DNA of 64,000 nucleotides from Zea mays (Eukaryota > Streptophyta > Magnoliopsida > Poales > Poaceae), in contig NC_050098.1 in NCBI RefSeq assembly GCF_902167145.1, positions 35,024,501 through 35,088,500 of the forward strand, written 5' to 3'. This document shows, piece by piece, positions 12,311 through 23,963 of this stretch. Both the position numbers and the translations under genes were made by a program. The first letter of the stretch is position 1. Each line of letters begins with the position of its first letter. The notes beneath the pieces are model-generated. The model saw nothing but the letters and a program-made list of their open reading frames with translations. It was not told where the DNA came from and made no database searches.

Positions 12311-12809
12311 TGTCGGGGACCATAATTAGGGGTACCCTCAAGACTCCTAATTCTCAGCTGGTAACCTGCATCAGCATAAAGCTGCAAAGGCCTGATGGGT
12401 GCGATTAAGTCAGGGATCAGTCCATACGAGCGACTTGATCATGCCTCGCCCGAGCCTAGCCTCGGACAAGGGCAGCCGACCCTGGAGGATTTCCGTCTCG
12501 CCCGAGGCTCCCCTCCAACGGCGGACACATCTCCGGCTCGCCCGAGGCCCTGCCTTCGCTAAGAAGCAACCCTGACTGAATCGCCGCACCGACCGACCGA
12601 ATCGCAGGAGCATTTAACGCAAAGGTGGCCTGACACCTTTATCCTGACACGCGCCCCCCGGCAGAGCCGAAGTGACCGCCGTCACTTCGCCGCTCCACTA
12701 ACCGGCCTGACAAAAGGACAGCGCCGCCTGCGCCACTCCGACTGCAGTGCCACTTGACAGAGTGAAACTGACAGGCAGTCAGGCCCTGCCAAAGGCACCA
12801 TAGGAAGCT

Positions 12810-13261
12810 CCGCTCCGCCCGACCCAGGGCTCGGACTCGGGCTAAGTCTCGGAAGACGGCGAACTCCGCTCCACCCGACCCAGGGCTCGGACTCGGGCTA
12901 AGTCCCGGAAGACGGCGAACTCCGCTCCGCCCGACCCAGGGCTCGGACTCGGGCTAAGTCCCGGAAGACGGCGAACTCCGCTCCGCCCGACCCAGGGCTC
13001 GGACTCGGGCTAAGTCCCGGAAGACGGCGAACTCCGCTCCGCCCGACCCCAGGGCTCGGAGTCGGGCTCAGCCCCAGAAGACGACGAACTCCGCTTCGCC
13101 CGACCCCGGGGCTCGGACTCGGGCTCAGCCCCAGAAGACGACGAACTCCGCTCCGCCCGACCCCAGGGCTCGGATTCGGGCTCAGCTCCAGAGGACGACG
13201 AACTCCGCTTCGCCCGACCCCAGGGCTCGGACTCGGGCTCAGCCCCAGAAGACGACGAACT
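12810..13261 (+). repeat. Huck LTR minisatellite, about 8 x 56-57 bp
   Basis: Eight units share the core GACCCAGGGCTCGGACTCGG. The first four are 56 bp and carry GCTAAGTCCCGGAAGACGG. The later ones are 57 bp and carry GCTCAGCCCCAGAAGACGA. A ninth unit is partial. Long antisense reading frames over this block are products of the repeat, not genes. Confidence 0.92.
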
Positions 13262-13790
13262 CCGCTTCGCCCGACCCCAGGGCTCGGACTCCGCCCTGGC
13301 CTCTGCCGAACGACCTCCGCCTCGCCCGACCCAGGGGCTCGGACTCGGCCTCGGCCACGGAAGACAGACTCGACCTCGGCTTCGGAGGAGCCTCCATGTC
13401 GCCCAACCTAGGGCGCAAGCCAGCCACGTCAACAGGAAGCGCCATCATCACCCTACCCCGAGCTGACTCGGGCCGCAGAGAACAAGACCGGTGTCCCATC
13501 TGGCTAGCTCCGCCAGATAGGCAATGATGGCGCCCCGCAAGCTCTGTGACGACGGCGGCTCTCAGCTCTCTTACGGAAGCAGGAGGACGTCAGCAAGGAC
13601 TCAACCGCTCCGACAGCTGTCCCTCTGCCAGGCTCCGTCGTTCCTCCGACGGCCACGACATCACACCAGCTGGGTGCCAAGATCTCTCCGGCTACCACAT
13701 CGGCATGTACTTAGGGCGCTAGCTCTCCCCCGCTACACACGTAGCACTCTGCTACACCCCCATTGTACACCTGGATCCTCTCCTTATGCC

Positions 13791-13797
13791 TATAAAA
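13791..13797 (+). promoter_or_regulatory. TATA box of the Huck 5' LTR
   Basis: TATAAAA in the context GCCTATAAAAGGAAGG is the best core-promoter match in the LTR. It lies about 300 bp before the LTR end, which gives a plausible U3/R boundary near 13825. Confidence 0.7.
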
Positions 13798-14101
13798 GGA
13801 AGGACCAGGGCCCTCTTAGAGAGGGTTGGCCGCGCGGGGACGAGGACGGGACAGGCGCTCTCTTGGGGCCGCTCGCTTCCCTCTCCCGCGTGGACGCTTG
13901 TAACCCCCTACTGCAAGCGCACCCGACCTGGGCACGGGACGAACACGAAGGCCGCGGGATTTCCACCTCTCTCACGCCCATCTCCGGCCACCTCACTTCC
14001 CCCCTTCGCGCTCGCCCACGCGCTCGACCCATCTGGGCTGGGGCACGCGGCGACATTCACTCGTCGGCTTAGGGACCCCCCGGTCTCGAAACGTCGACAG
14101 T

Positions 14102-14119
14102 TGGCGCGCCAGGTAGGGG
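14102..14119 (+). other. Huck primer-binding site
   Basis: TGGCGCGCCAGGTAGGGG starts three bases after the LTR. It has the TGG start expected of a sequence complementary to a tRNA CCA end. I do not assign the tRNA with confidence. Confidence 0.75.
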
Positions 14120-14159
14120 CCTGCTGCGTGTTGACGAACAGCTTCCCGTCAAGCTCCAG

Positions 14160-17100
14160 ATGGGCAGTCTCCAGCAACCTCTCCGGCCCGGGACGGTGCT
14201 CTGTTTCGGGAGTCTTGAGTTCATGTCCTTCGACGGCAGCTACGACATGATACTCCTTCCACCGCCGCGCGACAATGACGATGGCGGCCGACACCCCACC
14301 CGCCGGCGGCGGGATCGACGACGTCTTCCCCGCGCGGTGGAAGAACAACATTTGAGCTCGCCCCGTCCTCTCCCCTGCCAACGGAGGAGGAGGCGGGGCA
14401 ACCAAGGCCAAGCGGGAGGCCGCGCCTCGTCGGCTGTCGAGCGAGTCGACGTCCCCAGCGCTCCAACGGGGGGCGCGCCGGGCGTCGACCTCGCGTTTGA
14501 GACGAAGGCGAGCGCCGTCTCCCCGCGACACGCCAATCCCGAGCAAGTGGACGACGCCAGCGCGCTCGCGGAGAGCTTGCAGGACGTCGCCCTCGTACCT
14601 GAGATGGCGGTGCAATCAGTCCCCGACGTGACTATGTCGCTGCTCGTCAACCGAAAGGTACCGACCGATTCCCATCCCACGTCATTTGGACTCAGCCACA
14701 ACCCGCCTAGCGACCTTGCTTTGGCGGGCGCTCTCGTAGAGGCGAGTTCAAACCCTCTGGAGTTTCGCATGCGGTCGCCTTGGGACCGGCTGACGGACGT
14801 CTCGACCTACGGGCCCTCTGGGTCCGAGGAAGATGACGACCCCAACATCTGTTGGGATTTCTCTGGATTTGGCAACCCCAGTGCCATGCGGGACTTCATG
14901 ACCGCATGTGACTACTGCCTCTTCGACTGTTCCGACGGTAGCCGCAGCCTCGACGATGAGGACTACGGCCCAAGCCGCGAGTGTTTCCACGTCGAGCTAG
15001 GGGATCCCTCCGAAGGCAATCATCTCGGCATGCCGGAGGACGGTGATCTCCCTAGGCCGGTGCCTCGCGCTGACATCCCGCGGGAGCTAGCTGTGGTCCC
15101 CGTTCCGGCGGGGGGTCACGACCCACAGCTCGAGCAAGTCCGCGGGGCGCAGGCCAGGCTCGACGAGGAAGCAGGAGCGCTTGAGCCGATCCGCCGGGAC
15201 GTCGGGCAGGCATGGGCGGGCCAACCCCCGGCCGGAGAAATACGTCACCTGCCCCAGGGTTTCTAGCACCGCGTTGCCAACGACGTCAGGGTCAGGCCGC
15301 CACCCGCATCCAGTGGGGTCGGTCAGAACCTGGCTGCAGCAGCGATGCTTCTCCGCGCGATGCCGGAGCCATCAACCACCGAGGGTCGGCGAATCCAGGG
15401 AGAGCTCAAGAATCTCCTGGAAGGCGCTGCGGTCCGACGGGCCGAGAGCTCTGCCTCCCGAAGGCAGGGATACCCCTCGGGACCTCATGCCACGACTTCC
15501 CGATTCGTGCGGGAAGCCTCGGTCTACACCGGGCGCACGCGCAACACCGCGCCTGCGGCCCCGGGCCACCTCGGCAACGAGCACCATCATTGCGACCGTC
15601 GGGCCCACCTCGACGAAAGGGTGTGCCGAGGTTACCACCCCAGGCGTGGGGGACGCTATGCCAGTGGGGAGGATCGGAGTCCCTCGCCCGAACCACCCGG
15701 TCCGCAGGCCTTCAGCTGGGCCATCCGACAGGCGCCGTTCCCGACCCGGTTCCGACCCCCGACTACTATCACAAAGTACTCGGGGGAAACGAGACCGGAA
15801 CTGTGGCTCGCGGACTACCGCCTGGCCTGCCAACTGGGTGGAACGGACGACGACAACCTCATCATCCGCAACCTCCCCCTGTTCCTCTCCGACACCGCTC
15901 GCGCCTGGTTGGAGCACCTGCCTCCGGGGCAGATCTCCAACTGGGATGACCTGGTCCAAGCCTTCGCCGGCAATTTCCAGGGCACGTACGTGCGCCCCGG
16001 GAATTCCTGGGACCTCCGAAGCTGCCGGCAGCAGCCGGGAGAGTCTCTCCGGGACTACATCCGGCGATTCTCGAAGCAGCGCACCGAGCTGCCCAACATC
16101 ACCGACTCGGATGTCATCGGCGCGTTCCTTGCCGGCACCACCTGCCGCGACCTGGTGAGTAAGTTGGGTCGCAAGACCACCACCAGGGCGAGCGAGCTGA
16201 TGGACATCGCCACCAAGTTCGCCTCTGGCCAGGAGGCGGTCGAGGCTATCTTCCGAAAGGACAAGCAGCCCCAGGGCCGCCCATCAGAAGATGCTCCCGA
16301 GGCGTCTACTCCGCGCGGTGCCAAGAAGAAAGGCAAGAAGAAGTCGCAAGCGAAACGCGACGCCGCCTACGCGGACCTTGTCGCCGCCGCCGAGTACAAG
16401 AACCCTCGGAAGCCCCCCGGAGGTGCCAACCTCTTCGACAAGATGCTCAAGGAGCCGTGCCCCTATCATCAGGGGCCCGTCAAGCACACCCTTGAGGAGT
16501 GCGTCATGCTTCGGCGCCACTTCCACAGGGCCGGGCCACCCGCGGAGGGTGGCAGGGCCCGCGACGACGACAAGCAGGAAGATCACCAAGCAGGAGAGTT
16601 CCCCGAGGTCCGCGACTGCTTCATGATCTACGGTGGGCATGCGGCGAATGCCTCGGCTCGGCATCGCAAGCAAGAGCGCCGGGAGGTCTACTCGGCGAAG
16701 GTGGCGGCGCCAGTCTACCTAGACTGGTCCGACAAGCCCATCACCTTCGACCAAGCTGACCACCCCGACCACGTGCCGAGCCCGGGGAAATACCCGCTCG
16801 TCGTCGACCCCATCGTCGGCGACGCCAGGCTCACCAAGGTCCTTATGGACGAGGGCAGCTGCCTCAACATCATCTACGCCGAGACCCTCAGGCTCCTGCG
16901 CGTCGATCTGTCCTCCGTCCAAGCAGGCGCTGCGCCCTTCCACGGGATCATTCCCGGGAAGCGTGTCCAGCCCCTCGGACGACTCGACCTTCCTGTCTGC
17001 TTCGGAACGCCCTCCAACTTCCGAAGGGAGACTCTGACGTTCGAGGTGGTCGTGTTCCGAGGAACCTACCACGCGGTATTGGGGAGGCCATGCTACGCGA

Positions 17101-20100
17101 AGTTCATGGCCGTCCCCAACTACACCTACCTGAAGCTCAAGATGCCGGGCCCCAACGGGGTCATCACCGTCGGCCCCACGTACAAACACGCGTTCGAATG
17201 CGACGTGGAGTACGTGGAGTACGCCGAGGCCCTCGCCGAGTCCGAGGCCCTCATCGCCGACCTGGAAAGCCTCTCCAAAGAGGTGCCCGACGTGAAGCGC
17301 CATGCCGGCAACTTCGAGCCAGTGGAGACGGTCAAGGCCATCCCTCTCGACCCCAGTGGCAACACCTCCAAGCAGATCCGGATCGGTTCCAGGCTCGACC
17401 CCAAATAGGAAGCAGTGCTCGTCGACTTTCTCCGCGCAAACGCCGACGTCTTTGCGTGGAGTCCCTCGGACATGCCCGGCATACCGAGGGATGTCGCCGA
17501 GCACTCGCTGGATATTCGGGCCGGAGCCCGACCCGTCAAGCAGCCTCTGCGCCGATTCGACGAGGAGAAGCGCAGAGTGATAGGCGAGGAGATCCACAAG
17601 CTAATGGCAGCAGGGTTCATCAAAGAGGTATTCCATCCCGAATGGCTAGCCAACCCTGTGCTTGTGAGAAAGAAAGGGGGGAAATGGCGGATGTGTGTAG
17701 ACTACACTGGTCTCAACAAAGCATGTCCGAAGGTTCCCTACCCTCTGCCTCGCATCGATCAAATCATGGATTCCACTGCTGGGTGCGAAACCCTGTCTTT
17801 CCTCGACGCCTACTCAGGGTATCACCAGATCAGGATGAAAGAGTCCGACTAGCTCGCGACTTCTTTCATCACGCCCTTCGGCATGTACTGCTATGTCACC
17901 ATGCCGTTCGGTTTGAGGAATGCGGGCGCGACGTATCAGCGGTGCATGAACCATGTGTTCGGCCAACACATCGGTCGCACGGTCGAGGCCTACGTCGATG
18001 ACATCGTAGTCAAGACAAGGAAAGCTTCCGACATCCTCTCCGACCTTGAAGTAACATTCCGATGTCTCAAAGAGAAAGACGTCAAGCTCAATCCCGAGAA
18101 GTGTGTCTTCGGGGTCCCCCGGGGCATGCTCTTGGGGTTCATCGTCTCCGAGCGGGGCATCGAAGCCAACCCGGAGAAGATCGCAGCCATCACCAGCATG
18201 GGGCCCATCAAGGACTTAAAAGGCATACAGAGGGTCATGGGATGTCTTGCAGCCCTGAGCCGCTTCATCTCACGCCTCGGCGAAAGAGGCCTGCCACTGT
18301 ACCGCCTCTTAAGGAAGGCCGAGTGCTTCGCTTGGACCCCTGAGGCCGAGGAAGCTCTCGGGAACCTGAAGGCGCTCCTCACAAAGGCGCCTATCTTGGT
18401 GCCTCCAACTGATGGAGAAGCCCTCTTGGTCTACGTCACCGCGACCACTCAGGTGGTTAGCGCCGCGATTGTGGTCGAGAGGCAAGAAGAGGGGCATGCA
18501 TTGCCCGTTCAGAGGCCAGTTTACTTCGTCAACGAGGTACTGTCCGAGACCAAGATCCGCTACCCACAAGTTCAGAAGCTGCTATATGCAGTGATCCTGA
18601 CGAGGCGGAAGTTGCGACACTACTTCGAGTCTTATCCGGTAACTGTGGTGTCATCCTTCCCCCTGGGAGAGATCATCCAGTGCCGAGAGGCCTCGGGCAG
18701 GATTGCAAAGTGGGCGGTGGAAATCATGGGCGAGACAATCTCGTTCGCCCCTCAGAAGGCCATCAAGTCCCAGGTATTGGCGGACTTCATAGCCGAATGG
18801 GTCGACACCCAGCTGCCGACGGCTCCGATCCAACCGGAGCTCTGGACCATGTTTTTTGACGGGTCGCTGATGAAGACGGGAGCTGGCGCGGGCCTACTCT
18901 TCATCTCGCCCCTCGGGAAACACCTACGCTATGTGCTACGCCTCCATTTCCCGGCGTCCAACAATGTGGCTGAGTACGAGGCTCTGGTCAACGGGTTGCG
19001 GATCGCCATCGAGCTAGGGGTCAGGCGCCTCGACGCCCGCGGTGACTCGCAGCTCGTCATCGACCAAGTCATGAAGAACTCCCACTGCCGCGACCCGAAG
19101 ATGGAGGCCTACTGCGATGAGGTTCGGCGCCTGGAAGACAAGTTCTACGGGCTCGAGCTTAACCACTTCGCTCGGCGCTACAACGAGACTGCAGACGAGC
19201 TGGCAAAAATAGCCTCGGGGCAAACAACGGTTCCCCCGGACGTCTTCTCCCGGGATCTGCATCAACCCTCCGTCAAGATCGACGACTCGCCCGAGCCTGA
19301 GGCGCCCTCGGTCCAGCCCGAGGTACCCTCGGCGCAGCCCGAGGCACCCTCAGCTCGGCCCGAGGCGCCCTCGGTCCAGCCCGAGGTACCCTCGGCGCAG
19401 CCCGAGGCGCCCTCAGCTCGGCCCGAGGCGCCCTCGGTTCAGCCCGAGGTACCCTCGGCCTCCGAGGGCGAGGCACTGCACGTCGAGGAGGAGCGGAGCG
19501 GGGCCACGCCTGATCGAAATTGGCAGACCCCGTACCTGCAGTATCTCCGCCAAGGAGAGCTACCCCTCGACCGAGCCGAGGCTCGGCGGGTAGCGCGACG
19601 CGCCAAGTCGTTCGTCTTGCTGGGCGATGAGAAGGAGCTCTACCACCGCAGCCCCTCGGGCATCCTCCAGCGATGCATCTCCATCACCGAAGGTCAGGAA
19701 CTCCTGCAAGAGATACACTCGGGGGCTTGCGGCCATCACGCAGCGCCTCGAGCCCTTGTCGGGAATGCTTTCCGGCAAGGCTTCTACTGGCCAACGGCGG
19801 TGGCTGACGCCACTAGAATTGTCCGCACCTGCGAAGGGTGTCAATTCTATGCGAAGCAGACCCACCTGCCCGCTCAGGCTCTGCAGACGATACCCATCAC
19901 CTGGCCCTTTGCTGTGTGGGGTCTGGACCTCATCGGCCCCTTGCAGAAGGCGCCCGGAGGCTACACGCACCTGCTGGTCGCCATCGACAAATTCTCCAAG
20001 TGGGTCGAGGTCCGACCCCTGAACAGCATCAGGTCCGAGCAGGCGGTGACGTTCTTCACCAACATCATCCATCGCTTCGGGGTCCCGAACTCCATCATCA

Positions 20101-20762
20101 CCGACAACGGTACCCAGTTCACCGGCAGAAAATTCTTGGACTTCTGCGAGGATCACCACATCCGGGTGGACTGGGCCGCCGTGGCTCATCCCATGTCGAA
20201 TGGGCAAGTAGAGCGTGCCAACGGCATGATTCTACAAGGGCTCAAGCCTCGGATTTACAACGACCTCAACAAGTTCGGCAAGCGATGGATGAAGGAACTC
20301 CCCTCAGTGGTCTGGAGCCTGAGGACAACGCCGAGCCGAGCCACGGGTTTCACGCCGTTCTTCCTGGTCTACGGGGCCGAGGCCGTCTTGCCCACTGACC
20401 TGGAATACGGCTCCCCGAGGACGAGGGCCTACAGCGATCAAAGCAACCAAGTTATCCGAGAAGACTCGCTGGACCAGCTGGAAGAGGCTCGGGACAAGGC
20501 CTTGCTACATTCGGCGCGGTACCAGCAGTCCCTGCGACGTTACCACGCCCGAGGGGTCCGGCCCCGAGACCTCCAGGTGGGCGACCTGGTGCTTCGGCTA
20601 CGGCAAGACGCCCGAGGGAGGCACAAGCTCACGCCCCCCTAGGAGGGGCCATTCGTCATCACCAAAGTTCTGAAGCATGGAATGTACAAGCTGGCCAACA
20701 GTCAAGGTGAGGTCTACGACAACGCTTGGAACATCCAGCAGCTACGTCGCTTCTACCCTTAA
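14160..20762 (+). pseudogene. gag-pol: Huck gag-pol polyprotein with four in-frame TAG codons
   Basis: One frame of 2200 codons runs from ATG 14160 to TAA 20760-20762 with no frameshift. It is interrupted only by TAG at 15264, 17406, 17850 and 20640. Gag covers roughly residues 1-850 and includes a capsid-like segment (LFLSDTARAWLEHLPPG) and a CPYH...H...C zinc-finger-like motif. The protease site reads MDEGSCLNI, where D-G/S-G is usual, so it may be impaired. Reverse transcriptase has YVDD near residue 1280. An RNase H follows, then a second RNase H-like domain with FDGS, EYEAL, GDSQLV and ADELAK, typical of Tat elements. Integrase follows a P/A/S-rich repeat linker and has D 1923, D 1982 and E 2018, spaced D-35-E. 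Function would be synthesis and integration of element cDNA. As it stands, the product is cut into pieces. Confidence 0.92.
19291..19460 (+). repeat. 63-bp tandem repeat encoding a P/A/S/E-rich linker in Huck pol
   Basis: About 2.5 units of 63 bp (21 residues each) encode alternating PSVQPEV, PSAQPEA and PSARPEA blocks. They lie between the second RNase H domain and the integrase zinc finger. The repeat keeps the frame. The composition suggests an unstructured spacer between the two enzyme domains. Confidence 0.85.
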
Positions 20763-20994
20763 GATGTTTTCAAGTTGTTCATATACCTCGCACCCACACA
20801 AAGTTTAGTCATCAAGGAAGGGTCGGCCTCGCCTCGGCAAAGCCCGACCCTCCCTCGGGGGCTAAAAGGGGGGGGGACCCCCTCTGCGTTGAAATTTTCA
20901 TCGAAAAAAGATCCCTTCTGCCAGAATATCTTTCGTGCTTTCTGACTACTTCGAAAAGTGGATCCTGAAAACGACAGAGTACACATAAGCAGCC

Positions 20995-21060
20995 AAGGCT
21001 GACCGAGCCGAGGGACTCCTACGCCTCCGGGATACGGATACCTCACTCATCACCTTCTGC
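20995..21060 (+). repeat. Dispersed Huck 3'-region repeat, copy 1
   Basis: Shares GAGCCGAGGGACTCC and CCGGGATACGGATACCTCAC with copies at 21207-21273 and 21867-21931. Copies 1 and 2 also share similar upstream sequence (AAGC-GCAAGGC-GAC), so the duplicated unit is longer than the core. Confidence 0.85.
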
Positions 21061-21206
21061 GATAAGTAACTCGCGTTCGGATAAAGTGATTCCGCGGACC
21101 GAACAAGTCTTCACGTTCGGAAGCTCTTCTGCCGAAGTGATCCTTCGAGCCTTCTCGACTGAGTCGGTGACAGAGCCTCATGGACGGATGAAAGCGCGCG
21201 TAAGCG

Positions 21207-21273
21207 GCAAGGCCGACTGAGCCGAGGGACTCCCACGCCTCCGGGATACGGATACCTCACTCATCACCTTCCG
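21207..21273 (+). repeat. Dispersed Huck 3'-region repeat, copy 2
   Basis: Second copy of the motif CCGGGATACGGATACCTCAC with its GC-rich left flank, about 210 bp after copy 1. Confidence 0.85.
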
Positions 21274-21866
21274 CGAGAAGCAACTCTCGCTCGCACAAAC
21301 ATCCCTGTTACCGACAAAAAAGTCCAGATACTCGAAACAAGAGGAAAAGAGACGCAGCTTTACAACGCAGTGAGGGTGTGTATTCTGGCCTCGGCGGCCG
21401 CAGAAGGCATACGCTACAAGACAATCTGATCCTGCAGGCTCGGGTCTTGACGCTGGAAGGGGGCAGCAGCACCCTCGGCATCGACAACAACTTCGGCGAG
21501 GTTCAACCTAGCCTCGGACGGCGACGCGGTCCGAAGACCTCCACTCCGAAGGGCGACGTCATCGCCACGCCTGGGCCATCGCCGCCAGGGTCTTCTCCGG
21601 GAATCCGGCCCGAGCAGCCGGCTCGGCCGGTCACCTCTGGGGCCTCGGCCAACCATCTTTCAAGGGCGCCAGCCTGACCCGAGGCCTCGGCTGGTCAACT
21701 CCGGCTTCGGTCCCGCTAACGGACAACCCGACTAGGCTCCGGCCAACCAGGTTTTCATTTTCGAGCCAACTCCGCCTCTGTTCATGCTGATATCGCTACC
21801 CCTGGCCTTGGCTCGTCGAAGAGCGGCCAAGGGGTCCCTTTAACTCAGCTAGAGGAGCCTCAGACA

Positions 21867-21931
21867 ACAAGGCCGACCGAGCCGAGGGACTCCTACACCT
21901 CCGGGATACGGATACCTCACTCGTCACCTTG
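21867..21931 (+). repeat. Dispersed Huck 3'-region repeat, copy 3
   Basis: Third copy, about 660 bp after copy 2, with two changes in the core (TACACC and TCGTCACC). Confidence 0.85.
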
Positions 21932-22502
21932 ACACGGGGCGACTCATGCTTGGTGAAGCGGTTCAGATAATCAACAGGCGAGTCTTAGTGCTCGAAAATG
22001 AGGAAAAAACACGGCTCCGTGCCAAAATTACATACATGTTCAGGCCTCGACAGCCATAATGAACAAAAACACTGGCATTTGAAGTGCCATTACAAACGGA
22101 ACTCCGGTTCCCCCTCCGCAGGTACGAACAACCCCACTCGATAGGGGTGGGCCTGCGGAGCAACAGAAGACCGACGAACGGCGCGCCGTCACCTGCTCCA
22201 GCGGCAGCGACGACGACGACTTCTGCTCCGGGGGGCCGAACAGCGGCAGCACTGACCTCAGGGCGGGTGCTGCTGCTAGGAGGTCCCCGCCCATGCCCAA
22301 ACTTGTGAGGCAAGGACGGGCAGAAGGCCGTAGAGTTGGAAGTCGGTCCGTAGGCGGCCCTGGCTATCTTGTCGGCGGAGGAACCTCTTCCAGCTGCCGT
22401 GGCAGACGCCGGCGCCGCGAGCGGCTCCGAAGCCACTCGCGTCCGAAAGCCAGGCACGCTGCAGCTGCCAGCGCCACGGACGACGACCGCCCTTCCCTCC
22501 GA

Positions 22503-22893
22503 TCACTGAGTGAAGGAGCGGGCCGCCGCCCACGCAGGGGCCGACCTCAACTCGGCACACTCCCCTCCCCAGCCTTGGTGATGAAAATCCTTGAGGCTGA
22601 GGGAGGGGCAGAGGCCGCAGCCCGGCTCGCTTTCCCCCACCATCAAGCTGGAGGTCACCATCTTGGGTGACCGCCGGTGGAGGGGTGCAGCCGGGCTGCA
22701 TGATGAAAATCCTTGAAGCCGAACGATGGCTGAAAGGTACCAACTCCCACGGAGTTGCGTTCCTCCAACGATGAGGCGAAAAGACGGCAGGTATCCCCCA
22801 TCCGGGGGCTTGGAAGGTGGAGAGACGCGATACATAAGGGAGCGAGAAGACATGGTCGCCTTCCAAAAGGGGTCGCCCTCCTTTTAAAGGCAA
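22503..22893 (-). other. Candidate antisense transcription unit in Huck (weak)
   Basis: On the minus strand a TATA-like CCTTTAAAAG (22881-22890) precedes an ATG at 22853. That ATG opens a 116-residue frame rich in Ser and Pro. A second frame from 22893 to 22276 overlaps it. Neither has a domain I recognise. The placement matches the antisense ORFs reported for Tat-lineage elements. GC-rich sequence also gives such frames by chance, so this is only a candidate. Confidence 0.25.
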
Positions 22894-23760
22894 CTCTCCC
22901 TACTCGCGCCCCCAGCCGTCACGGGCTGAGTCTTCTCCAACACGCTCCAAGGCCTTCCCCAGCGGCGTGGGGGCTGGGTCCCGCATGTCATGCAAGCCGG
23001 TTCAAAGCAGAAGAAGCCAAACCGTCGTGAGTGGTGCACACACGACCGCCCGGCGGTTACAAGTGACCCTCCACTTTTGCCCAGACCAACGGGCGAAAGA
23101 GGCAGGCAGCCATGCAGGCGGCATGCAACCGCGCCAAGTGGACGCGCTTCTCCGACTCCCAACGCGCCCAGCCTGGAGGCCCAGGCCCACGCGTCACGCA
23201 ACCGGCGCGCCGGATGCTGCATGCAAGCAACTGCCCCGCCACTTGCGCCACCACCGTGCCTCCTGGATTGCGGAACCAATACCGCGACTCGAGGCGACCC
23301 AGCGCACGACCCAGCAGCGCCAGCCTGGCGCGGTGGTCAATGCGGCCGAAAGTGGGCCGGCAGTAATGACGGTGGCAGGCGGGCGGGAGCAGCGGTCACG
23401 TCGTCAGCCAAGCTCACGTCCCATCTGGGGGCAGCAAGAGAACCCCCTCTCGCGGCGTGAAGACGACGCGCTCGTGATCCATTCCTCGAACGGCTCGCGC
23501 ACGCGCAACGGCCGCCCTGCCAACCGCTCGCCCCGTCGCATTAACTCCGCGGCAGGACAGGCGGCGCTTCTGGCAGGAGAAGCGGGCGACGCTTCGCCTT
23601 CGCCGTAATAACCGCGCCAAAAAAGGTACGCCACGTCGTTCGATTTCGTATCCTTTTCCTTTTTTTTCCTCTTTCTCTATCTCTTGCAACAGGGACCAGG
23701 AAAGGGGGATACCCCGAAAAGGATCCTTCCCCATGAAGGAACCGGGCTCCGAGCCTCCCT

Positions 23761-23963
23761 ACTGATCAGAGGTTCGAAGGCTGGCCCCCCGAAGGGTTCA
23801 ACAGCCGCCTCAGATCGCGTGGGCCCTACACCCACTACTGGTCAGAGGTTCGAAGGCCGGCCCCCCGAAGGGTTCCACGGCCGCCTCAGGCTACTCGGGC
23901 TCCGCGCCCATTACTGATCAGGGGTTCGAAGGCTGGCCCCCGAAGGGTTCACAGCCGCCTCAG
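23761..23963 (+). repeat. Three tandem ~76-bp units in the Huck 3' region
   Basis: Units begin at 23761, 23836 and 23912 with ACTGATCAGAGGTTCGAAGG or a close variant, followed by GGCCCCCCGAAGGGTTC and CGCCTCAG. Spacing is 75-76 bp. Confidence 0.88.

Larger units (their letters stand above)
12311..14099 (+). repeat. Huck 5' LTR
   Basis: This 1789 bp LTR runs from TGTCGGGGACC to AACGTCGACA. It contains a ~56 bp minisatellite (12810-13261, about eight units) and a TATA box, TATAAAAGG, at 13791. The right LTR is 55 bp shorter, explained by one minisatellite unit fewer plus small indels. Confidence 0.92.

Noticed and set aside
13010..13432. Minus-strand frame with repeated Ser/Glu/Pro units in the Huck LTR
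   Set aside because: It is the antisense translation of the 56-57 bp LTR minisatellite.
23761..23963. CRISPR-like array
   Set aside because: Only three long tandem units without spacers, inside a plant retrotransposon.
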